Assembly (NCBI GenBank): GCA_011947345.1
Contig: JAAVTG010000839.1
Coordinates: forward strand, 1-20,183
DNA from: Phytophthora quininea
Lineage: Eukaryota > Oomycota > Peronosporomycetes > Peronosporales > Peronosporaceae
Direction of reading: 5' to 3'
DNA length: 20,183 nucleotides
The translations under genes were made by a program, and so were the position numbers. This document shows, piece by piece, positions 1-8,982 of the stretch (position 1 is the first letter of the stretch; each line of letters begins with the position of its first letter). A model generated the notes under the pieces. It searched no databases. It was not told where the DNA came from and saw only the letters and a program-made list of their open reading frames with translations.

Positions 1-48
1 TTTCAAGCCGAGAGATCGTTTGCCCCGAGCGGCGGCTTCTGGAGAGAT

Positions 49-136
49 CGATGGAGGCAACCATTCCAGAGCTCGATGGAGGCAACCATTCCAGAGCTCG
101 ATGGAGGCAACCATTCAGAGCTCGATGGAGGCAACT
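49..136. repeat. 25-bp tandem repeat, four copies
   Basis: Four head-to-tail units begin at 49, 74, 99 and 123, giving periods of 25, 25 and 24. The core is CGATGGAGGCAACCATTCCA, and the last copy is degenerate. An ATG at 76 opens a 116-codon frame through the array (LDGGNHS/ELDGGN peptides, then a polar Gln/Asp/Arg-rich stretch). Because the period is not a multiple of three the peptides do not repeat evenly. I do not recognise the peptide. It may be a remnant of a mobile-element protein or chance. Confidence 0.85.
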
Positions 137-139
137 TCC

Positions 140-1275
140 ATGCAGAGCTGATCACTCGGCAACAAACGCTTGATCACTTGACTGACAACAGCAATCAACA
201 GGACCGTGATGCAAGGGATGCAGAGGAGGCAGGGCGGGACCGCAAGCGGGCCGCGGTCGATGGTGCAACTTGCAAGCCCTTCAGCCCCGAAGCAGACCTT
301 TATTTTACTTGTCGTCTAAATCGGAGGTTTAATTCGTGCATAACCTATTCTCTCGCGCAGTTTTACGTTCTCGGAAAATCTGTTTTGATTCCTGTGAGAA
401 GGCAGTATGCTCTTCAAATTTGGTGACCACTCCACACCAAGTTTTATTGCCATACTTTCATGCAGTTCATGCGCAAAGATATTTGATAGCATGTAATCCA
501 GAAGCTTCCCATAACTAGTTGGCGATGTTTCCTTTATGATACGCTTTATTTAGTTATCGTATCTCACGGTGACCCACTCAGCGATCTCACTTGCAGCGCG
601 TATTTCACAATCCCGCAGCGCACGAGACATTCGCGTGCCCAAGATCCCCTAACGATCCCAAGTTCAAGTACGAAGGTGCCGAAGCTTCGGGTACAACAGA
701 CGACTCCACAATTCTCAAATGCAAGCGACAAGACCAACACTTCATTGTTTGTCGCGCGACGCGAATTGCACGTTTTACTGGTGCAAAAGACACCAAAATA
801 TGTTCATACGACGTCACTACGACCTGAGCAACAAGGAAAACCGTAGGCATGAAAACCGTGCTGAAACCACAGGGGCAGCAAACAATATTGGTGCACAGCG
901 TCAAAAAGCGCGTCATTCGCGAAAGATGCGTTCAGGTTAAATTGGAGCTAACATGGATTATGCTGTCGGAGACACTGGCTGGACGCGATACTCAAAGGCC
1001 TTCCTCCGCTGCTTCATTCTCTCAGCAAATATTGTAGCTCGCCATTCATGATGTCAGCTATGGCCGTCCTACATCAAACCGGGCTCTTGGCGACGAGGAG
1101 AGGAAGGGGAGAGGTGCTTGGGGCTGGCGGGAAAACTAAAGAGTGTGGTCGTTCCCCGACCAAGTGTCCTCGACCAGATGCTTGGCTGAGGGAGCCCCTG
1201 TATATTCGAATATCGTTCTTATGTCACTAAGTCGCTTAAGTGAATCCAGCCACTAATTGATACACGTCCTGACTG
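140..1275. other. gene-poor AT-rich stretch, nothing recognised
   Basis: Only short overlapping frames with no recognisable domain are present on either strand. No tRNA-like or intron-bounded coding pattern was seen. A short palindrome around GAAGCTTC near 680-690 is unremarkable. Confidence 0.4.
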
Positions 1276-1892
1276 TCATGTGGGTGGAAACAGGAGCAAT
1301 TTACTCGACAATATCATGAATGCTACAAGTTCTGGTAGTTGCATTAATGATGACGGTGGATCTAGCGATGCTGGTGATGATTTACATGACGCCTCATCTA
1401 TGGGTTTTGGTACGTTTAGAGATAGCATCTCACGAAAATTGCAGCTCACTGATGATGCTACAGACAGTAAATCCTGATGTATCAGTGAAATGCTCAGAGG
1501 AGGTGTATCTTCAAGTGTATCAGAAATGGCGAATAATTGGGAATTAGCGTGAATGGTGCTCGCGATGTTGACATGCAAAATGTCAGCATGAAGGACGATT
1601 TAGCTGATACTACAGCTAATTCACTTTTATCTACAACCGATCTTGAAGACCAGCATCGAAGCATGGTGGGTGGCTGAAAGACATTGTCGGTCCACCGAGC
1701 ACGAGATCCATCAATCCACATCGAACCCCATCTGTTTACCGCGCCAAGAATGTGCGATTGAGTGATATATTTTCCAGTCCTCCTATCATGACACCTACTC
1801 CAGTGCGTTCAAAACTTCTACAAGTACTTCAAACAATTAAGGGTTTTGGAGTTAGGGCCGTTCTTATTTTTCCGGGAAAGACCTGGGAGAAA
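1276..1892 (+). pseudogene. decayed Ser/Asp-rich reading frame, unknown
   Basis: Protein-like sequence runs through this stretch but changes frame and is cut by stops. It starts with a Ser/Gly/Asp-rich segment (DGGSSDAGDDLHDASS) from about 1280. A frame from about 1564 follows (DDLADTTANSLLSTTDLEDQ). After a one-base frame change near 1674, a frame runs to a stop at about 1892 (RTPSVYRAKNVRLSDIFSSP). The run of amphipathic, Ser/Thr/Pro-rich peptide is longer than expected by chance in AT-rich DNA, so this looks like the remains of one coding region. I cannot assign a family. A mobile-element accessory protein or a dead host gene are both possible. There is no intact start-to-stop frame. Confidence 0.35.
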
Positions 1893-2079
1893 TAACGCAA
1901 ATTCTCCTGAACTTCCCAAAATAAGAACCAAACGCAGGAAATGTTTGTACTGCACATAACTTTTATAAAGAATCCCCTCCTACATCAAATACTATATCCG
2001 GTTATTGGCCTTCCCAACGGATTATCTATGGCACTGCACTTTGCCATTGACAACATACGGAAATGACGTGGCAGACATG

Positions 2080-2442
2080 GTGAGTGTATGGGCGTTAGTC
2101 TACATGAAAAAAAAAATGAGCGCATCAAGAAATCCGTTGGCTCATTTTTGTGTGTAATGTGTGTATGCATGGTGTACTAAAATGTCCTGGGTGCTTTCAG
2201 CGTCGATACAGAGTGAGTGTTAATGCATTTGATCAACTATGTGACTTCTAAGTTGCGTGTACTCCTTGCCCTACTATCCCAATCCAAATTATTTTACACT
2301 GTACATTAATATGGCTTGCTGGTGGTTTACGTGACGACACTATTGCTGTTGATCGCATGACTGTGCCTAAATTTTACCGTTACGTGAATGCTGGAATAAA
2401 AGTGTTGCTTGCATGTGAGGATTTAACTATAACGCTTTAGTC
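2080..2442 (+). pseudogene. probable DDE-transposase remnant with intron
   Basis: The frame from 2252 to the stop near 2440 contains WLAGGLRDDTIAVDRMTVPK followed by FYRYVNAGIKVLLACEDLTI. This matches the helix-turn-helix pattern ahead of the catalytic domain in Harbinger/PIF-type and related oomycete transposases, which read roughly LRWLAGGS.LDI....VS...FYR. That family pattern is from memory. Just upstream, 2080-2200 has the form of an intron, with GTGAGTGTATG at its 5' end and GTGCTTTCAG at its 3' end. No catalytic DDE residues follow before the frame collapses into stops, so only a short piece survives. Confidence is moderate because the match is short. Confidence 0.4.
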
Positions 2443-2584
2443 ATCGGAGATAGAGATGAAAAATCAGTGTGAGGCCTTCGAGGTGGCAGTTTGCATGGAA
2501 CTTTAAGGGTTGCGTTGGTGTCGTTGATAGCTGGCTACCAAGACACCTACCAAACGTGAAATAGCCCACGTTACATTATATTTT

Positions 2585-3125
2585 TCTGTGTGGAAATGAT
2601 CTTCAACACGATGGCCGCGGTGGCGTTTACGGCGATGGCGAACTCATTCTCCGTAATGGGCTGAGGCATAGTGGCAGTAAGCGCACGAAAATGAGACGGA
2701 GTATCGTGAGCAAGGATTTGGAGTCCGTACCGAAAAGTCGGTTCATTAGGAGCTGAAGCGGTCGGTGGATGGGAGGATGTTGGAGTCCTTCGTGCCCATG
2801 TCCCACTAACCGATGTCCCAGTCGTCACCGGGTATGCGGACAGCGGAATAGGAGGTGTCGGAGGAGCTGGTGTCTGCGGCTCGGCGGGGTTAGCCGAGTT
2901 CAGGGAGGGCGTCGTCAATCAGTTCGCCGATGGCCAGCAAAAGCTCACCCAGGTCTTCAGGGGCCAGGGCGGAGTGGAACTCTTCCTCCTCGGCTTCCTC
3001 GAGCGGGTCTCCCGCAGCGGCTTCGGCATGAGGTCTAGCTGTGGCGATGTGTTCGCCGCTCACGTCGGTGGGGACTGCTGCTGTGGCATCGGTATCTCCA
3101 GCCGCGTCGACGAGAACTCCATCTG
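2585..3125 (-). pseudogene. N-terminal fragment of a second Utopia-like element
   Basis: Read on the minus strand this stretch is a diverged copy of the 5' coding part of the large element at 3898-10103, in the same orientation. Near 2993-2909 it encodes FHSALAPEDLGELLLAIGEL, matching FFSALAPEDLDALLLELDER of the large element. Near 2690-2610 it encodes a zinc-finger relic, CAYCHYASAHYGE then a stop then VRHRRKRH, matching the large element's finger. The finger has spacing C-x2-C-x12-H-x4-H if the stop is read through. Similarity ends at about 2585, just after the EDHFHTE peptide, and the RNase H, reverse transcriptase and endonuclease parts are absent. Loss of the 3' rather than the 5' part is the reverse of ordinary non-LTR truncation. 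Confidence 0.65.
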
Positions 3126-3348
3126 CGTCGACGCGAACTTATGCCGTATGTAGTTGTCTAACCAAAATAATAATGGTTTCGGAAGATATAACATGTCACA
3201 AACGAAAGAATAGTGGTCATTTTGATTTTTCCTTAAGAAGTTGTTTTTAGAGGGGCATCTAGAGTGCTACACTTGACTAGATACCTTAACACAAACGTTT
3301 AGGCGGCATTGAAAGCTCTGTGATTGGATGTGTATAACTAGTTTTGGC
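3126..3348. other. short AT-rich spacer, nothing recognised
   Basis: This is an AT-rich spacer between the element fragment and the first long direct repeat. An 11-base match to the 5' part of U2 snRNA (TTTTGGCTAAG) occurs at 3342-3352, but the flanking bases do not match U2. Confidence 0.35.
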
Positions 3349-3897
3349 TAAGGTGCTATCATTTTAACGAAACACGCCGAGACATACCGACAAAATTTCA
3401 AAGCTCTGAATTTGCCACCTCCTACATATCATGCAGTATACGTTGAATTATCGCTGGATTTGCCGCAAACCTCGCCCACTATGTTTTTATACCATGGCAT
3501 GATGAATTGACACAGTTTAACAATGCGTCATATCTTTTTGTTAAAATTAGTTTTCGACGCACAGCAAATAATGGTTTGGTTGCGTCGGGCAATCGTTGTT
3601 AAGAACTAAGATGCTGCAGGCAGCTTTGGCCAAAAGATTTGGTTACGGCAGCTTCTGTTTGATTGCCTATAATTGAGTAAATAGTGCGATGATACTTATT
3701 TAAATGAGATCGTCCGTTTGCACGTAAAGTTTACGGTATACGTGGCATAAATAGATTGTGCTTTTTACAGTTTCGTTGCATTGTCGTTCAAAAGAGCGTC
3801 ATCTCCCGTATGTTTTCGTTGCCCCCTGCAAAGGGATAAAACAGAAATTGGAGCCGGCCAGTGGCCTTCTCACGGGTGTTGGAGTAGTTTTGCAACT
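3349..3897. repeat. long direct repeat, left copy (~549 bp)
   Basis: It begins TAAGGTGCTATCATTTTAAC and ends GGAGTAGTTTTGCAACT. It matches 10174-10724 nearly end to end at roughly 95% identity over the part compared by eye, with only a few small indels. It is AT-rich and has no coding signal. The two copies bracket the retroelement in direct orientation. They have inner TG and CA dinucleotides like LTRs, but there is no primer-binding site, no polypurine tract and no LTR-element coding between them. A duplicated locus that was split by insertion fits better. Confidence 0.85.
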
Positions 3898-4046
3898 GTG
3901 TATTTGTACCGGTAGTTACGTCTGTAGGGTAGCTAGAATCTAAAATGCTCTAAATGGAAATGTTCTAATTCTAACTAAGATGTAAGCCGGGTTTGGCAAG
4001 GGCAGCTCCTGTTGGGAGGCCCTGGTGGCCTGAAAGCCAAGCTTCA

Positions 4047-4895
4047 TCACTCCGTGTGTGGGGGCGCGCTGCGAGCAGCCCCGTTGGTGGACGCCGCGTG
4101 GGCGTACCAGATGCCCGCGCTGGCGCGGATGCAGGTCAGCGAGCATGAGCGGTCGAGCCGTTTCGCCGCTCGCTTGCTGAGGCCGAGGGTCTCGGTGTAC
4201 GCCGCGTAGTTGGAGCGTACCGAGCCCAACGACCCGTAGGCGATCGCCGTCAGGGTCGTGCTCCAGCCACGCTGCTGAAGCGCACGCATCAGCGGCGTGT
4301 ACTTCACCAGCTTGGCGGCGTGGGCGGCGTCGAGGCCAGTAGCCTGGTGGCCGGCCGTGTCAGCGTCGAACGCCACCACGAGGTCGGCCAGCACCACGCG
4401 CTTGCGGTCGTGGTCGATCAGCTGTAGGTCGGGGCGCTGCGTGGAGCTGGGAACCTGGGCCACGGACTGGTTCACGCGCAGCTCCACGGCGATGCCCTCC
4501 AGGACGCGGTCGTGGCGCGTGCGGATGCTGGCGTTATTGGCGCCGTGGTTCAGCACGTGGCCGAGAGTTTCCGTCTGCTGGGAGCAGCCCTGCACGCGGC
4601 AGCGCGTCACGTTGCCCTGCCGGCGACGCTTGAGCACGGCGCGTGTGGGCTGGTTCAGCCGCGAGGCCACCACGAAGCGGTAGTCGCGGTCAGTGAGGCC
4701 GCCTGACCGCGTGATCCACGCGCTGCCTGCGCCGCTGTGTGCTGCCACCGTCCGTCCTTGGTCCTCCTGCGCCCTCCACGTCGCCGCGTGGCGGCGCTTG
4801 GCGTGCAGCTTCAGCTGCGCCATGACATTCTTGCGCTCAAGTGGCTGCGGGTGCGTGGGGGTCGTCAATGTGGGCGTAGTGGGCGGCTCCGGCAC
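4047..4895 (-). CDS. restriction-like endonuclease domain of the element
   Basis: This is the C-terminal part of the element polyprotein, which nicks the target DNA to start target-primed reverse transcription. Numbering from the frame's first codon (a GTG, so not a true start), a zinc-knuckle-like motif lies at residues 99-117: CRVQGC, then ETLGHVLNH. R2-type knuckles usually end H-x4-C, but here that position is glycine (HVLNHG), leaving C-x4-C-x8-H-x3-H. The nuclease core follows: RPD at 154-156, an acidic residue after a beta-strand at D171 (VVLADLVVAFDAD) and lysines in AAKLVKY at 195 and 198. It overlaps the RT frame by about 60 bases in another frame, so an intact element would have one continuous frame with a single indel here. 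It ends at the stop at 4047. Confidence 0.8.
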   Translation of the reverse strand: MPEPPTTPTLTTPTHPQPLERKNVMAQLKLHAKRRHAATWRAQEDQGRTVAAHSGAGSAWITRSGGLTDRDYRFVVASRLNQPTRAVLKRRRQGNVTRCRVQGCSQQTETLGHVLNHGANNASIRTRHDRVLEGIAVELRVNQSVAQVPSSTQRPDLQLIDHDRKRVVLADLVVAFDADTAGHQATGLDAAHAAKLVKYTPLMRALQQRGWSTTLTAIAYGSLGSVRSNYAAYTETLGLSKRAAKRLDRSCSLTCIRASAGIWYAHAASTNGAARSAPPHTE

Positions 4896-6873
4896 GTCGT
4901 CGTCGGCCTCGGCGGGCGGCCGTCTCCAGCTCGGGCGCTGTGCCGAATGTGAACCCCAGGCGCTTCACGTGGCGCTGGACCTCCGTCCAAAGTGACGTGA
5001 CATCATGGGATTGGGTGCGACGGGTGGCGTGGGGTGAGGTCTCCAGCGTGCCCTGGAGGAAGCGGACGACCAGCTCGTCCTGGTGGTCGCGCCAGTGTTC
5101 TTCATCAAGGCGGAAGCGGCGGCGCGCGATCTGCACGACTTGCTCCTTACTGCAGCCACAGAGGTCCGGCGAGTGGAGCATTTGCCACGCATGCCCCACT
5201 TGGATGGCGGCGAGTAGATCCGTGAGCGGGAGGAGTCCGAGCCCACCGTGCGAGGTGGGCGCGTAGAAGAAGGCCGTCGACGCAGCGCGAGGCAGCCGTA
5301 GTAGGTGGCGGAGCTGGCGCCGTAGCCACGCATCCCAACGCTCGAGCACGGGGCGGCTGATGCGGACATGGCGAAACGCGTACTCCAACTTTGAGAAGAC
5401 GTAGACCTTGATAGCCTTCACAATCTGAGTTGGCCGCAGACCGGAGTTGAGCAGCGCTGTCGCCTCCGCGCGCAGCTCCCGAAGCGTTGCATCCAGTTGG
5501 AAGTCGGTGACAGCGTGGTCAAAGCCGTCACCGACGCCCAGATAGCGGTACGTCTCTGCAAGTGTCAACGTCGGCACGGTCTCGCCGTGCAGCAGGAGCT
5601 TGGGAGGATCTTCACGGCGTCGCCGCTGCTGAAGGCTCGTGCCGAATGTAGCGCACTTCGCTGGGTTCGCCTCCATTGTCGCCCACGTGAGGAAGTCCGC
5701 CACCACATCATGGGCAGCCGTGATGCCGTCCTTGGTGGCGCTCAGCGTCTTGATGTCGTCGGCAAAAGCCGTCGTCCGTACGGCCACATCTTCAGCAAGC
5801 TTGACGCCCACCGTATGAAGCTGGTGAAGGCGCCGGACCAGTGGCATCACGCCGACGAGGAAGAGGAACGGGCTTAAGGGGCAGCCCTGGTACACCCCAA
5901 GCCGATGCACGATGGGCGGGGTTGCCCCTGTCGCCGTGTTCGCCACGGTGTAGAGCGCGTCTTGGTAAATGGCGCGGCAGCACGAGACGAAGCTCGGTGG
6001 TACACCGATGGCGGCCAGATTGCGCCAGATCAGCTCCGGTGGTACGGACCCAAACGCATTCTTGAGGTCGTACCAGGTTAAGTACAGAGAGCGGCTGTGG
6101 CGTCGGGCATCGTCGAGCGCCATGGCCGCCAGGAAATTATTTTCGTTGCAGCCATTGACAGGTCGAAAGCCCTTTTGCGCTGACGTCAACCGCTCGTTCG
6201 CTTCCAGCCAACGACACAGACGTCTTGCCAAGATCCCAGCGTAGAGTTTGTACAGCGTCGGCTGTAAGCTCAACGGCCTCCAGTTCGCGAGAGAGTCCAG
6301 AGGCCCCTTCTTGTGCATCAGCTTAACAATCCCCAGTTTCCAGGAGGCTGGGATCCGCTGGTGCTTCCAGCAGAAGTTATAGGCCGCGTGGAGCAGCGGT
6401 ATCAATTGCTCTTTGAAGCGGTGCAGTACGTCATAGCCGATGCCGTCGTAGCCCGCGGCCGAGTGGCGCCGCGCCCCCTGCAGTTGGTCTTCCACTTCGT
6501 CCATTGAGATGTCGTCGGTAAGCAGGTCGGGGTCATTGGTAGCAGGCGGTAGGTCTCGCAGGACAGTCCGAAACGCTGCGCCGCTGGCGTCATCATAGGC
6601 AAACGGTCGGCGTGGGGTGTGCATCGCTTCGAAGTAGCCGTAGACGTCCTCTGCGGGCACGGGGCAGGTGGCGGCAGAGCCGGCTGGTTGTTCTCCTTCT
6701 GCTGCATCCCTAGCCGACTCGGCTAGGATCTCACGTACGCATCCACTCTGGTCTCGTTCAAAGCGGAGACGGCGATGTTCACGGTTGAGCGCCGCTCGGG
6801 CGCGGCCGGTAGCCCGGCGGGCTCGATTCACGTCGCGCCTAGTGGCGTCCCGGTCATGCTGGATGTCATGCAT
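4837..6873 (-). CDS. non-LTR reverse transcriptase
   Basis: This 678-codon frame is the RT core of the element. The motifs appear in order: SAAGYDGIGYDVL (residues 138-150), WKLGIVKLMHKKG, NWRPLSL, QKGFRPVNGC, motif A YDLKNAF with catalytic D269, motif B GVYQGCPLSPFLF, and motif C FADD at 370-373. A thumb region follows with TYRYLGV and a Trp-rich segment (VLERWDAWLRRQLRHL). All three catalytic aspartates are present, so the domain looks functional. The ATG at 6873 is inside the polyprotein and is probably not the natural start. Arg-rich coding continues upstream in the next frame (NLRDRLAAMHDIQHDRD). The frame ends at 4837 where a frame change leads into the endonuclease. Confidence 0.92.
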   Translation of the reverse strand: MHDIQHDRDATRRDVNRARRATGRARAALNREHRRLRFERDQSGCVREILAESARDAAEGEQPAGSAATCPVPAEDVYGYFEAMHTPRRPFAYDDASGAAFRTVLRDLPPATNDPDLLTDDISMDEVEDQLQGARRHSAAGYDGIGYDVLHRFKEQLIPLLHAAYNFCWKHQRIPASWKLGIVKLMHKKGPLDSLANWRPLSLQPTLYKLYAGILARRLCRWLEANERLTSAQKGFRPVNGCNENNFLAAMALDDARRHSRSLYLTWYDLKNAFGSVPPELIWRNLAAIGVPPSFVSCCRAIYQDALYTVANTATGATPPIVHRLGVYQGCPLSPFLFLVGVMPLVRRLHQLHTVGVKLAEDVAVRTTAFADDIKTLSATKDGITAAHDVVADFLTWATMEANPAKCATFGTSLQQRRRREDPPKLLLHGETVPTLTLAETYRYLGVGDGFDHAVTDFQLDATLRELRAEATALLNSGLRPTQIVKAIKVYVFSKLEYAFRHVRISRPVLERWDAWLRRQLRHLLRLPRAASTAFFYAPTSHGGLGLLPLTDLLAAIQVGHAWQMLHSPDLCGCSKEQVVQIARRRFRLDEEHWRDHQDELVVRFLQGTLETSPHATRRTQSHDVTSLWTEVQRHVKRLGFTFGTAPELETAARRGRRRRAGAAHYAHIDDPHAPAAT

Positions 6874-6886
6874 GGCGGCGAGGCGG

Positions 6887-7913
6887 TCACGGAGGTTCTG
6901 AGCGCCCGGCGCATCTGTCGTGGGGCGGGGTCCCGCCGGCGTCGAGGTTGCGCGGCTCGCTGAGTGCGCCGTGCCGGGAGTGTGTACGGCGCAAGCGCCT
7001 CGTATATGCGCGGGGCGATGGCGCTGAGAATGCCTTCCCCGTCTCCCATGTCGCCGCCTCCCGAAGGCGCGTCAGCAGTCGGCGCGACAGAGTTTGCATC
7101 GCTGTCTCCGCATTCTTGGACTCCTCTGCTGTCAGGCGGCGCAGACGCAGCCGCGGACGAGCCTCTGGCAGCGTGTCCGATCCGATCGGAAGCGCGGGGA
7201 AGGTTTCCGAGTCGTCGACAGGAGCAGCCGGCAGGGGCTGTGCCTGTGGTGGCGGTGCAGCATCAGACACTTCAGTGGAGGTACGGGACCGCTCGTGTCG
7301 CGAGCCACAGGGCTGGTCTCCAACGCCGTGTTCATCGCACTCGAAGCGCGACCCGTGTCGGTCGAGAGCACCGTTGGCGAGTCGGTCAGCGACGCTGTTC
7401 GCCGTGCGGTCGATGTGGACCAGCGAGATTAGGTTGATTGTCGTCAAGCTACGGCGGACGCGATTCCGGAAGCTCCGGAGACGTTTGTTGTTGCACGAGA
7501 ACTCGCCCTTTACCTGCGCGATGACAAGCGCGCTGTCGCCTTCGATGCGGAGCGCCGCGCATCCATGAGCCACACACGCCTCCACGCCCGCCAGCAGAGC
7601 CTGGTACTCCGTCGTATTGTTGGTCTGAGTACCGTTGCAGAAAATTGAGCCTGTCCAGACTGCTTTGCCGGCTGCATCCGTGAGGATTGCGCCGGCACCC
7701 GCCGGTCGCCTTCGTGCCTCGGCAGGCGCCATCAAACTGGAGAGTCCAAGCAGTATCGGCGGCGTCAGGAGCCGTCAAATCTGGGCTCGACATGGGTTCG
7801 TCTGGCGGTCCCCGGCTAGTGCTGCCGGTGACGAAGCATCCGGACGGGGTGCTTGCACTCGGGTGGCGGTACCTCGCCACTACACTCGCACGCTTTGGCG
7901 GAGGAGAGATCAT
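6887..7913 (-). CDS. RNase H domain plus linker of the element
   Basis: An RNase HI fold lies at about 7751-7372. The catalytic set is complete: D in LQFDGACRG (codon 7733-7731), E in NTTEYQALLAG (7609-7607), D in IEGDSALV (7537-7535) and D in NSVADRLAN (7387-7385). The enzyme removes the RNA strand of RNA:DNA hybrids during retrotransposition. The pattern (GTQTNNTTEYQALLAGVEA) resembles the archaeal/plant-type RNase H reported in oomycete Utopia elements. One frame change, an apparent extra base near 7705-7690, separates FDGA from GAGAILTD. A Pro/Arg-rich linker of ~160 residues follows, with further frame changes near 7040 and 6895 before the RT. The placement upstream of the RT, not downstream as in most RNase H-bearing LINEs, is diagnostic. 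Confidence 0.85.
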
Positions 7914-7999
7914 AGGGAGGGCATGGCAGTCACGGGCGCTCTGGAGAGCGCCCTCGGTAGAGGTTCATGAGGAGTGACGGAAGTCGGCATCACCGTGCG

Positions 8000-8960
8000 A
8001 GCCGGGAGTTACGTCCCTGCGGATGCACGGCAGGCGATGTTGGGCTGTTGCTCGGCGTACACAGGCGAGAAGATCGAGTGTAGGGCGCAGTCGCCGACGT
8101 TGTAGGCCGCCGATAGGCCGTAGGGCAGGCGCATGCAGCCGCCGCCAGCCGAGTCAGGAATGCCTGTGCACAAGCGCAGCCGCTGTGGAAGCGGTCTTCC
8201 ACTCGATGGTCCCGATGACGCTTGCGTCGGTGCCGAACCAGCTCTCCGTAGTGGATGGAGGCGTAGTCACAAAGCGCGCGAGAACAATCGTGCATCGTGT
8301 GCAAAAAGTTGCAACCCGTAGCGCAGTGTGGGCTCCGAGCCCAACGGGGTCGGTGGGAAGGACTGGCTGCTGTGTCGGCCGAGTCGCGGCACGCGCCGGA
8401 CAACGTGGGTATATGGGGCGCCGCCGTAGTCGGCCGGGGCGTCGACCGCTCGGGGTTCAGTGGCGGCCCCCAACGTGACCACGGCCTCGTGCGCGCAGGT
8501 CGCTCACGCAGAGGTGGCGGCTGTGGTGGACCGACCAAGTGTCAGGGCCCCCATCGAGTCGCGCGACGACCCGGTCGGCCGGAGGCTGGCAGCGCGGTCC
8601 CCAGCGTGTCCACGTGCGCGGACCCAGCTTCGACGTCTCCCTCGCGCCCGGCCCACAATCCGCGGTCTCAGTCGTCACCGAGGGCGCACACTGCGGGGTA
8701 TGGGCGGGGAGGGTCGGTGTGGGCGGCGATCCGGCAGACGTTGTCGAGGACAGGGTTCGTCGTTGATGCGCTCGTCCAGCTCCAGGAGCAGCGCATCCAG
8801 GTCCTCGGGCGCCAACGCCGAGAAGAAGTCGTCGTCGTTGTCATCGTCGGCATCGTTTCCTGCGCCAGGTACCCTAGCAGCAGGGGTTGGGTGGACCGCT
8901 GTCCTAGAGGGGACGTCGTACCGGCTGCCAGGCCGGACTGCGCCGCCTTGAGCCCTATCG
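8000..8960 (-). CDS. N-terminal acidic and zinc-finger region of the element
   Basis: Coding continues 5' of the RNase H in broken frames. Near 8860-8760 an acidic segment reads DDFFSALAPEDLDALLLELD. It is conserved in the fragment at 2585-3125, which supports true coding. At 8286-8215 a C2H2 finger reads CSRALC, 12 residues, then HRRKRH (C-x4-C-x12-H-x4-H), followed by a basic RDHRVEDRFHSG tail. The second copy has C-x2-C at this point and the DNA alignment shows a two-base gap here, so the finger of the large copy is probably altered by an indel. Such fingers in R2-type elements bind target DNA. The rest is Pro/Arg/Ala-rich and unassigned. The exact start is unknown. Confidence 0.55.
8215..8286 (-). 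other. C2H2 zinc finger in retroelement N-terminus
   Basis: Twenty-four codons give C-x4-C-x12-H-x4-H. A related finger with C-x2-C spacing lies in the second copy near 2610-2690. DNA-binding to the insertion target is inferred from the role of N-terminal fingers in R2-like elements. Confidence 0.55.
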
Positions 8961-8982
8961 AAAGGGTCTGCATCGCCGTGAA

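Noticed and set aside
605..916. Minus-strand 103-codon frame with hydrophobic N-terminus
   Set aside because: It is Cys-rich and mixed in composition, has no family pattern, no conserved neighbour and no splice context, so it was not supported as a gene.
3342..3352. 11-base match to U2 snRNA (TTTTGGCTAAG) as a Utopia target remnant
   Set aside because: Bases on both sides do not match U2, the word is about 550 bp from the inferred element end, and a chance match of this length in 20 kb on two strands is not negligible.
4297..7568. Long plus-strand reading frames opposite the retroelement (for example 4297-4683 and 6948-7568)
   Set aside because: These are GC-rich antisense shadows of the RT and RNase H coding, Arg/Ser/Ala-rich with no domain.
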